From contig ONKX01000025.1 in assembly GCA_900318555.1 (NCBI GenBank), forward strand, positions 1 to 33,112: a DNA stretch of 33,112 nt. Direction: 5' to 3'. Below, piece after piece: positions 1 to 5,853 of this stretch. The notes under the pieces are model-generated. The model was not told where the DNA came from and ran no database searches. It worked only from the letters and a program-made list of their open reading frames with translations. Source of the DNA: an uncultured Prevotellaceae bacterium (GTDB taxonomy: Bacteria; Bacteroidota; Bacteroidia; Bacteroidales; Bacteroidaceae). A program made the translations under genes and the position numbers. Each line of letters opens with the position of its first letter. Position 1 is the stretch's first letter.

Positions 1-1
1 C

Positions 2-922
2 TCGCAGATGTCGTGGGGCTTCGGACCCATGTGCATCCTCTTGTTTGGCATGCTCTTCGCCCCTGGAGGCTATCTCTTTGGCTGGGTGGAAAGTGTGGCA
101 CACCTATTTGGCGGTGCTGACATGCCCGTGGAGGCTGTCAATGCCTTCTCGTCGCGCATCGTGTTCTTCACCCTGTTCGTCGTAGCTTTCATTGCCTGGA
201 ACCTACAGCGTCAGTTGCAGGAAAGCGCTGAGTTTACTGCACAGAAAGAGTCGGCAGAGAAGACGGGATTGCTGGACAATATCAAGGTACTGTTCTCCAA
301 CAAGATTGCCGTTCGCACCGTTATCTTCCTCGCAGTCATCTATCTGACGTGGAACCTCGTGGCCTCTGTCATGGGATTCTTCCAGCCTCATATCTACGAG
401 ACTGCTGGTGGTGTTACCAACGAGCAGGCTAACTGGATGAACTTCATTCAGTGGGCCATCATTGTCAGTATCACGTTTGTCGTATCGAAGCTCATCGACA
501 AGTCGTCCCACAAGGCTATCTATACCTTCGGACTCTTGGTGGCTATTGCTGCTTGGCTCGTCATCGTCACCATTGGTGTCAATGGTATGGTAGGCCTCTG
601 GCTGTTTGCCGTCCTCTGGGGTGTTCAGGGTGGTTCGTCGCCACAGATATTCTATGCCCTATGGGGTTCTGAACTCTTCCCTGCCAAGTTCCGTGCAGGT
701 GCTCAGGGTTTGATGTTCTTCATCGTGCGAGGTCTCTCAGCTGTCTGGGGCCTTATCTTCACCTATATCTATGGTGAGAATGGCGAGGGCTTCACCATTG
801 CAGCCTTCTGCATGATTGCCCTGCTGGCCATCTCGCTCGTGGTAGGCTTTATCGGAGTTCCCAACACGCGTGGACGTGCCCTCGAGGATATCACGAAGGA
901 ACGCTATGGAGAGAATTATTAG
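2..922 (+). CDS. MFS sugar transporter, C-terminal part (5' truncated by window edge)
   Basis: The frame is already open at base 2, so the gene starts outside the window; the first in-window ATG (base 8) is internal. What remains is about 306 residues with roughly eight hydrophobic membrane segments, a charged cytoplasmic loop after the second one, and a C-terminal tail reading PNTRGRALEDI, which resembles the PETKG-type end of sugar-porter MFS proteins. This places it in the major facilitator superfamily as an inner-membrane proton-coupled sugar carrier. rhaD follows on the same strand with only the small S23-like gene between, so L-rhamnose or a related deoxysugar is a reasonable substrate guess. 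That is inference from context only: the usual Bacteroides rhamnose permease belongs to another family. Heptamer repeats begin two bases after the stop codon. Confidence 0.8.
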   Translation, partial: SQMSWGFGPMCILLFGMLFAPGGYLFGWVESVAHLFGGADMPVEAVNAFSSRIVFFTLFVVAFIAWNLQRQLQESAEFTAQKESAEKTGLLDNIKVLFSNKIAVRTVIFLAVIYLTWNLVASVMGFFQPHIYETAGGVTNEQANWMNFIQWAIIVSITFVVSKLIDKSSHKAIYTFGLLVAIAAWLVIVTIGVNGMVGLWLFAVLWGVQGGSSPQIFYALWGSELFPAKFRAGAQGLMFFIVRGLSAVWGLIFTYIYGENGEGFTIAAFCMIALLAISLVVGFIGVPNTRGRALEDITKERYGENY

Positions 923-923
923 T

Positions 924-992
924 GGTAAGAGGTGAGAGGTGAGAATTCAGAGGTGAGAGGTGAGAGGTAAGAGGTAAGAGGTAAGAGAATAG
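924..992 (+). repeat. Heptamer tandem array A (AGAGGTR), left arm
   Basis: Imperfect tandem copies of a 7-nt unit, AGAGGTG or AGAGGTA, fill the gap between the transporter stop and the next gene. The array is interrupted once by AATTC at about 943-948. It ends in AAGAGAATAG (983-992), an ending shared with the arrays at 1384-1415 and, in the form GAGAGAATAG, at 5784-5822. It is complementary in sense to the array at 1448-1479. Confidence 0.9.
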
Positions 993-1001
993 TTGTAGCG
1001 T

Positions 1002-1367
1002 ATGAATGACTTTTATTATCGTAAGTTAACTGTCTATCACAAGTCAATGGAACTAGTGAAAAGAGTATATGGACTTACAGAATTATTCCCTGCGTCAGAG
1101 CGCCACGGCCTGACAAATCAAATTCAGCGAGCTGTCGTTTCTATTCCATCTAATATTGCTGAGGGGATGGGACGTTTTTCCAACAAGGAACGTGTCCATT
1201 TTCTCGAAATAGCTAATGGCTCTCTCATGGAGGTTATGTGTCAGCTTGAACTCTCACTTCTCTTAGGCTATATCTCTCAACAACAATTTGACGAGCAAGA
1301 GTTGTTTATATCAGAAACCACCAAAATGTTGGTTGGATTACGTAAAACATTTGAAGATAAAGTATAA
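1002..1367 (+). CDS. Four-helix bundle protein, S23 / 23S rRNA intervening-sequence family
   Basis: A 121-residue all-helical protein. Family hallmarks visible are the N-terminal FYYRKLTVYHKSMELV, the central VVSIPSNIAEGMGR motif (about residues 46-59), and FLEIANGSLMEV followed by a last helix. This is the TIGR02436-type family, whose founding members are encoded by intervening sequences inserted in 23S rRNA genes and which is related to the Avd accessory protein of diversity-generating retroelements. The biochemical role of stand-alone copies is unknown. It is visibly AT-richer than its neighbours, especially at third codon positions, and it splits an apparent sugar transporter and rhaD pair, both of which suggest insertion. 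It is flanked by complementary heptamer arrays (924-992 and 1448-1479). No retroelement reverse transcriptase or rRNA gene is seen nearby. The start is the only ATG that leaves the family N-terminus intact. Confidence 0.88.
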   Translation: MNDFYYRKLTVYHKSMELVKRVYGLTELFPASERHGLTNQIQRAVVSIPSNIAEGMGRFSNKERVHFLEIANGSLMEVMCQLELSLLLGYISQQQFDEQELFISETTKMLVGLRKTFEDKV

Positions 1368-1383
1368 CAATAGGTGAAGAACT

Positions 1384-1415
1384 TAAGAGGTAAGTGGAGA
1401 GAGGTAAGAGAATAG
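1384..1415 (+). repeat. Heptamer array B (AGAGGTA)
   Basis: A short degenerate array 17 nt after the S23-like stop, in the same orientation as array A and ending in the same AAGAGAATAG (1406-1415). It can pair with the reverse-oriented array 33 nt downstream (1448-1479), giving a local hairpin between the S23-like gene and rhaD. Confidence 0.8.
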
Positions 1416-1447
1416 TCTGCAAGCTGTTCTCAGTGCTCTAAACATTT

Positions 1448-1479
1448 CTCTCACCTCTCACCTCTTACCTCTCACCTCT
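1448..1479 (-). repeat. Heptamer array C, inverted orientation
   Basis: About four and a half units reading CTCACCT or CTTACCT on the plus strand, the reverse complement of the units in arrays A and B. With array A it could form a stem of about 30 bp, with occasional A-C mismatches, enclosing the whole S23-like gene. It ends 14 nt before the rhaD start, with an A-rich stretch between. Confidence 0.88.
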
Positions 1480-1493
1480 AAAAAAATAAGAAT

Positions 1494-2315
1494 ATGAAAA
1501 GTATATTAGAAGGCCGCGATGGTTTGAAGGCGGTTGTTTATCAGATTGCGGAGGTCACTGGTTACCTCTGGCAGAAAGGATGGGCTGAGCGTAACGGTGG
1601 CAACATCACTGTGAACGTCACTGAGTTTATGGATGACGAGTGCAAGGCTATGAAGCCCATCTCGGAAGTGAAACAGATTGGTATGGTTCTGCCCCAGTTG
1701 AAGGGCAAGTATTTCTATTGTAAGGGTACGGGCAAGCGCATGCGCGACTTGGCTAAGGAGCCTATGCAGAACGGAAGTATCATCCGTATTCTCGACGATT
1801 GCGCCAGCTATGTGGTGATTGCCGATGAAAACGTGGTGCCTACGTCTGAATTGCCCACCCACCTGGCTCTGCAGAACTATCTGTTGGAAACGGGTTCGTG
1901 CTACAAGGCTACCCTGCACACGCACCCCATTGAGCTCGTGGCTATGAGTCATATCCAGCGCTTCCTGAAGGACGACGAGATGACACGCGTGCTATGGTCT
2001 ATGATTCCTGAGACGCTGGCTTTTGCTCCTCTGGGCATCGGCATCGTACCTTACGCTCTGCCTTCCAGCGTTGATTTGGCTGAGGCTACCCTCGAGCAAA
2101 TCAAGACCCACGATGTGGTGATGTGGGAAAAGCATGGAACCGTTGCCGTTGGTACGGACATTATGGATGCCTTCGACCAGACCGATGTGCTTTGCAAGGC
2201 TGCGAACATCTACATGTGTGCCAAGGCTATGGGTTCTGAGCCCGATGGCATGACTGCTGAGCAGATGAAGGAAGTGCAGGATGTGTTCAAATTGCCTAAG
2301 AAGCGTCCTTGCTAA
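1494..2315 (+). CDS. rhaD: Rhamnulose-1-phosphate aldolase
   Basis: 273 residues, matching the class II zinc aldolase RhaD (E. coli enzyme about 274). It cleaves L-rhamnulose 1-phosphate to dihydroxyacetone phosphate and L-lactaldehyde in the cytosol, the last committed step of L-rhamnose catabolism. Visible features are the N-terminal KGWAERNGGNI substrate-binding segment, TSELPTHLALQ carrying the conserved Glu, the zinc-ligand pair in LHTHPIE, and the third His in EKHGTVAVG. The MFS carrier upstream may import the sugar; rhaI and rhaK are not in view and would be expected upstream. The start follows an A-rich AT-rich leader typical of Bacteroidota and no Shine-Dalgarno sequence is seen. A strong intrinsic terminator follows 8 nt after the stop. 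Confidence 0.95.
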   Translation: MKSILEGRDGLKAVVYQIAEVTGYLWQKGWAERNGGNITVNVTEFMDDECKAMKPISEVKQIGMVLPQLKGKYFYCKGTGKRMRDLAKEPMQNGSIIRILDDCASYVVIADENVVPTSELPTHLALQNYLLETGSCYKATLHTHPIELVAMSHIQRFLKDDEMTRVLWSMIPETLAFAPLGIGIVPYALPSSVDLAEATLEQIKTHDVVMWEKHGTVAVGTDIMDAFDQTDVLCKAANIYMCAKAMGSEPDGMTAEQMKEVQDVFKLPKKRPC

Positions 2316-2323
2316 GAGACACG

Positions 2324-2356
2324 AAAAAAGCCGAGACCTTCCGTCCCGGCTTTTTT
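2324..2356. terminator. Bidirectional intrinsic terminator between rhaD and serB
   Basis: A-run, GC stem and T-run: AAAAAAGCCG (2324-2333) pairs with CGGCTTTTTT (2347-2356), the inner part of the stem containing one A-C mismatch. It lies between convergent genes and has A and T runs on both sides, so it can stop rhaD transcripts and those reading out of serB. Confidence 0.9.
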
Positions 2357-2367
2357 CTTACCTCTTT

Positions 2368-2400
2368 CTCTGACCAGGGTCAGAGTGTGGCGTTGCGAAC
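2368..2400 (-). repeat. Small palindromic element (AACGCCACACT plus hairpin), intergenic copy
   Basis: CTCTGACC (2368-2375) and GGTCAGAG (2378-2385) form a perfect 8-bp inverted repeat with a 2-nt loop. Next to it, the 15-mer AGAGTGTGGCGTTGC (2382-2396) recurs exactly at 3737-3751 inside serB. Read on the minus strand the element is AACGCCACACT followed by a hairpin and AG, the same plan as the two units in the serB N-terminal region. Confidence 0.75.
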
Positions 2401-2480
2401 TCTCTTACCTCTTACCTCTTACCTCTCACCTCTTACCTCTCACCTCTTACCTCTCACCTCTTACCTCTTACCTCTTACCT
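2401..2480 (-). repeat. Heptamer array D
   Basis: About eleven tandem 7-nt units (CTTACCT or CTCACCT on the plus strand) that run directly into the serB stop codon at 2480-2482. This is the longest uninterrupted heptamer array in the window, and its unit is the same as in arrays A to C. Confidence 0.93.
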
Positions 2481-3769
2481 TATAATTTGCCTTGTTCTCC
2501 TAAGTACGAGTCCTTGAAACCAAGGAAGTAGAGGACTCCGTCCAATCCGATGGTGCTAATGCTCTGTTCGGCATTGGCCACTACACGGGGCTTGGCGTGG
2601 AAGGCGATACCCAGTCCGGCTTCAGAAATCATCGGCAGGTCGTTGGCACCATCACCTACGGCAATGGTCTGGGCGAGGTTCACCTTCTCCACCTGAGCAA
2701 TGAGCTTTAGCAGTTCTGCCTTGCGGTGTCCGTCGACCACTTCGCCTACATAGCGACCAGTGAGTTTGCCGTCCTCACCAATCTCCAGTTCGTTGGCATA
2801 GACATAGTCGATGCCGTAGCGGCGCTGGAGGTATTCGCCAAAATAGGTGAATCCACCACTGAGGATGGCAATCTTATAACCGCAGGTCTTCAGGACAGAC
2901 ATCAGACGGTCAACACCCTCCGTCATAGGCAGATGCTCGGCAATGTCCTGCATGACGCTGACGTCGAGGCCTTTCAGCAGGGCCACGCGACGGGTGAAGC
3001 TCTCCTTGAAATCTATCTCGCCACGCATGGCACTCTCCGTGATGGCGCGCACCTCGGCACCTACGCCATTACGTTCTGCCAGTTCATCGATACACTCCGT
3101 CTGGATGAGCGTCGAGTCCATATCGAAACAGATGAGGCGGCGCATGCGTCGGAACATGTCGTCCTTCTGGAACGAGAAGTCTATCTCCATCTCCTGCGAC
3201 AGCTTCATGAGCTTCGACTGCATCTCCTGACGGTTGGTGGGTTCACCGCGCAACGAGAACTGGATGCAGGCACGGGTGTGCTTGTCCAATTGCTTGATGC
3301 TCTTACGACCCGTGAGGCGCAGGATGGAGTCGATGTTCAGCCCTTGGTCGGCCAGAATCTGCGTAGCAGCCTGTATCTGACGGGCTTCCAGCTGTCGTCC
3401 CAACATCATGAGGATATAGCGGTTCTTGCCCTGATGGCCCACCCAGTCCTCATACTCATCGTCGCTGATGGGCGAGAAACCGATGTTCACCCCCAGTTCG
3501 GTGGCCTTGAACAGCAATTCCTTCATGGCCAGTCCGGATTTCATCTCGTCCATGCGGATGAGAATGCCCAATGACAGGGTGCTGTGGATGTCGGCCTGAC
3601 CAATATCCAGCACTTGTGCATCATACTTCGCCAGAATGCCCATGACGGCTGCGGTCAGTCCAGGACGGTCTTGTCCTGTGATACGCACTAATATCTGTTC
3701 TTCGACCCTTGGTCGAAGTGTGACGTTCTCTCCATGAGAGTGTGGCGTTGCAATGCAATCATCTTTCAT
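2480..3769 (-). CDS. serB: Phosphoserine phosphatase with N-terminal ACT domains
   Basis: 429 residues. It hydrolyses phosphoserine to serine, the last step of serine synthesis. Two ACT-type regulatory domains occupy about residues 26-200 (opening ILVRITGQDRPGLT). The HAD phosphatase domain follows: FDMDST (nucleophile Asp216, acid Asp218), SGGFTYF (motif II), and VGDGANDLPMISEAG (Mg-binding motif). Residues about 5-24 (CIATPHSHGENVTLRPRVEE) are not part of the ACT fold and are encoded by palindromic repeat units at 3698-3757. The start must lie upstream of this segment, because no other ATG, GTG or TTG would keep the first ACT strand, so the insert is probably translated. Its 5' gap to the upstream peptidase gene consists wholly of heptamer repeats. 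It is likely co-transcribed with the peptidase and methyltransferase genes. Confidence 0.95.
   Translation of the reverse strand: MKDDCIATPHSHGENVTLRPRVEEQILVRITGQDRPGLTAAVMGILAKYDAQVLDIGQADIHSTLSLGILIRMDEMKSGLAMKELLFKATELGVNIGFSPISDDEYEDWVGHQGKNRYILMMLGRQLEARQIQAATQILADQGLNIDSILRLTGRKSIKQLDKHTRACIQFSLRGEPTNRQEMQSKLMKLSQEMEIDFSFQKDDMFRRMRRLICFDMDSTLIQTECIDELAERNGVGAEVRAITESAMRGEIDFKESFTRRVALLKGLDVSVMQDIAEHLPMTEGVDRLMSVLKTCGYKIAILSGGFTYFGEYLQRRYGIDYVYANELEIGEDGKLTGRYVGEVVDGHRKAELLKLIAQVEKVNLAQTIAVGDGANDLPMISEAGLGIAFHAKPRVVANAEQSISTIGLDGVLYFLGFKDSYLGEQGKL
3698..3757 (-). repeat. Two palindromic element units inside the serB N-terminal coding region
   Basis: On the minus strand there are two tandem units: AACGCCACACT, then CTC-ATG-GAG and AG; and AACGTCACACT, then a perfect TTCGACC/GGTCGAA stem (3701-3707 with 3711-3717, 3-nt loop) and AG. 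The 15-mer AGAGTGTGGCGTTGC (3737-3751) is identical to 2382-2396. The 12-mer CTTCGACCCTTG (3700-3711) is identical to 13605-13616 in the epimerase gene. The 60 bases are translated in frame. Confidence 0.8.
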
Positions 3770-3770
3770 A

Positions 3771-3819
3771 ACTCTTACTTCTTACCTCTTACTTCTTACT
3801 TCTTACCTCTTACCTCTTA
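3771..3819 (-). repeat. Heptamer array E
   Basis: Seven 7-nt units, CTTACTT or CTTACCT on the plus strand, occupy the complete space between the serB start and the peptidase stop. The TAA stop of the peptidase (3817-3819) is provided by the last unit. Confidence 0.9.
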
Positions 3820-5853
3820 TTTTAGGTAGTCTTCGAAATATTGTGTGATACGTTCGTGCAGATGCACGCTGGCGTGGCCTCGCATGTTGTGCTCTTCGCC
3901 CGGATAGGCAAAGAAGTCAGGCTGGGTGCCCGCCTTGATGCAGGCGTCGAGGAACGACAGACAGTGCTGAGGCACGACAGTGTTGTCGTTATAGCCCGTG
4001 ATGATCTGCAGCTTACCCTTCAGATTCTTGGCCTTGTTGATGAGGCTCGCCTTCTCGTAGCCCTCAGGATTCTGCTGAGGCGTATCCATATAGCGCTCGC
4101 CATACATCACCTCATACCATTTCCAGTCGATGACAGGACCACCTGCCACGCCCACCTTGAACACATCGGGGTAGTTGAGCATGAGCGAGATGGTCATGAA
4201 ACCGCCAAACGACCAACCGTGGACACCGAGTTTATCGGCATCGACGTAGGGCAGGCTCTTCAGATACTCCACACCCTTCATCTGGTCTTGCATCTCTATC
4301 TGTCCCAACTGGCGGAAAGTCGCCTGTTCGAAATCGCGACCACGATATTCACTGCCGCGATTGTCGAGGATGAATACGATGTATCCCTTCTGCGACATAT
4401 AGGTTTCCCACGAACGGCTGTACCAGTGCCACGAAGCCTCGACATTATGGGCGTGAGGACCGCCATAGACATACACCACGGTGGGATATTTCTTGTTGGC
4501 GTCGAAGTTGTAAGGCTTCACCATGCGGTAGTAGAGGTCGGTCTTGCCATCAGCGGCCTTGATACTGCCACATTCGAAGATGGGCTGTTCGTAGTTCTGC
4601 CAAGGATCATCGGCTGTAAACAGTCTTTGAACTTTGAACTTGGAACTTGAAACATCAATCATGCTGATATTGCGGGGCTGAGTTGGTGATGAATGGCGGT
4701 CGAGCACGTAACTGCCTGATACCGACAGCTCTCCGCGATGAACACCATCTTCCTTCGTCAGCTGGGTCATCTTGCCATTATTGACATTGACGCTGTATAT
4801 CTGGCGATGCAATGGGTGGTATTTGTTGCCTTCGATGATGATGCTCTTCAGCGTGGTATTGAATCCGAGGACGTTCTGCACCACCCACGGACCACTGGTG
4901 AGCTGACGCAACAGTTTTCCATCCTTATTATATAAATATAGGTGGTTGTATCCGTCGCGCTGACTCTGCATGATGAACTTATTGCTGTCCCAAGGCAGGA
5001 ACTGGATGGGATGCAGGGGCTCGACATATTTGTCGCTCGTCTCGCAATAGAGTTCAGCAATGCGTTCGCCCGTTGTGGCGTCGTACGACACGAGGCGGCA
5101 GTCGTTCTGGTCGCGATTCAGTTCGAACATATAGATGGTCTTGCCATCGGGATTCCAGGCAATGTTGGTGAAGTAGATGGGCTTCGTGTCAGTGACAAAA
5201 TCACCGACCACACTGCCGTTGGTGGTCTTGAGATAGATGGTTTGGTTGGTGTTGACGTCATAGACGCCTACTGTCACCACGTGGGCGTTCATGCCCGCCA
5301 TCGGATATTTGTCAGGCTCGTAGGTGGCTTCACGTGGGAAGATGTTCACCTGCGGATAGTCAGTTACCATGCTTTGGTCCATCCGATAGAAGGCCAGTCG
5401 CGCGCTGTCTGGACTCCAGAACGTGCCTTTGTTGATGCCGAACTCATTACGGTGGACGGCAGAACCGTACACAATTTCGCGACTGCCGTCCGTCGTCAAC
5501 TGGTGTTCCTTGCCTTGGGCGTCAACGACATACAACTGATGGTCCTTGACAAGGGTTGTGGCTTTCCCTTCACCCTTGCGATTGTTGTCCTCGTCGGTGG
5601 TCAGAGGACGGATATCCTTGCCGGTATTTCTGTCGACGAGGAGACACCGTTCCTTGTCGATGCGCACCAGTTCGTCGCCCCACCATGCATAAAACTGATT
5701 CTCAGGCTGCAAGGCCTTATAGCGTTTACCACCGAAGTTCAGTTCTTCGAGGGTAAAGAGGTTTTTCTCCTGAGCGCACAACATAAGAGGTGAGAAGTAT
5801 GAGGTGAGAGGTGAGAGAATAGCTAATGCCATGAAATGCTTAATCTTCTTCAT
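3817..5853 (-). CDS. ptpA: Prolyl tripeptidyl peptidase-like serine peptidase (family S9)
   Basis: 678 residues from the start at 5853. The protein closely follows Porphyromonas gingivalis PtpA, which removes Xaa-Xaa-Pro tripeptides from peptide N-termini: an N-terminal eight-blade propeller (AFYRMDQSMV and YPMAGMNAHVVTVG segments), then an alpha/beta hydrolase. Ser548 (GWSFGGF), Glu581 (WYEVMYGERY), Asp623 (GYNDNTVV) and His655 (EEHNMRG) keep the spacing recalled for PtpA Ser603, Glu636, Asp678 and His710. The signal peptide starts MKKIKHFMALAIL and ends near CAQ, suggesting export to the periplasm or outer membrane. The frame is open further upstream to 6084, but that part is antisense-free overlap with the methyltransferase tail and lacks a signal peptide. 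The chosen ATG overlaps the methyltransferase stop by 14 nt. A heptamer repeat (5784-5822) encodes part of the signal peptide. Confidence 0.88.
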   Translation of the reverse strand: MKKIKHFMALAILSPLTSYFSPLMLCAQEKNLFTLEELNFGGKRYKALQPENQFYAWWGDELVRIDKERCLLVDRNTGKDIRPLTTDEDNNRKGEGKATTLVKDHQLYVVDAQGKEHQLTTDGSREIVYGSAVHRNEFGINKGTFWSPDSARLAFYRMDQSMVTDYPQVNIFPREATYEPDKYPMAGMNAHVVTVGVYDVNTNQTIYLKTTNGSVVGDFVTDTKPIYFTNIAWNPDGKTIYMFELNRDQNDCRLVSYDATTGERIAELYCETSDKYVEPLHPIQFLPWDSNKFIMQSQRDGYNHLYLYNKDGKLLRQLTSGPWVVQNVLGFNTTLKSIIIEGNKYHPLHRQIYSVNVNNGKMTQLTKEDGVHRGELSVSGSYVLDRHSSPTQPRNISMIDVSSSKFKVQRLFTADDPWQNYEQPIFECGSIKAADGKTDLYYRMVKPYNFDANKKYPTVVYVYGGPHAHNVEASWHWYSRSWETYMSQKGYIVFILDNRGSEYRGRDFEQATFRQLGQIEMQDQMKGVEYLKSLPYVDADKLGVHGWSFGGFMTISLMLNYPDVFKVGVAGGPVIDWKWYEVMYGERYMDTPQQNPEGYEKASLINKAKNLKGKLQIITGYNDNTVVPQHCLSFLDACIKAGTQPDFFAYPGEEHNMRGHASVHLHERITQYFEDYLK
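5784..5822 (+). repeat. Heptamer array F inside the peptidase signal-peptide coding region
   Basis: AGAGGTGAGA-type units, with one degenerate copy near 5795-5800, end in GAGAGAATAG (5813-5822), the boundary motif also ending arrays A and B. On the minus strand this codes for residues LSPLTSYFSPLM at the end of the hydrophobic core and the cleavage region of the signal peptide. Confidence 0.85.

Noticed and set aside
1002-1367. Diversity-generating retroelement (Avd-like gene)
   Set aside because: No reverse transcriptase, template or variable repeat is seen near the gene.
924-2480. CRISPR array as an explanation for the heptamer repeats
   Set aside because: Units are 7 nt with no spacers, and no cas gene is present.
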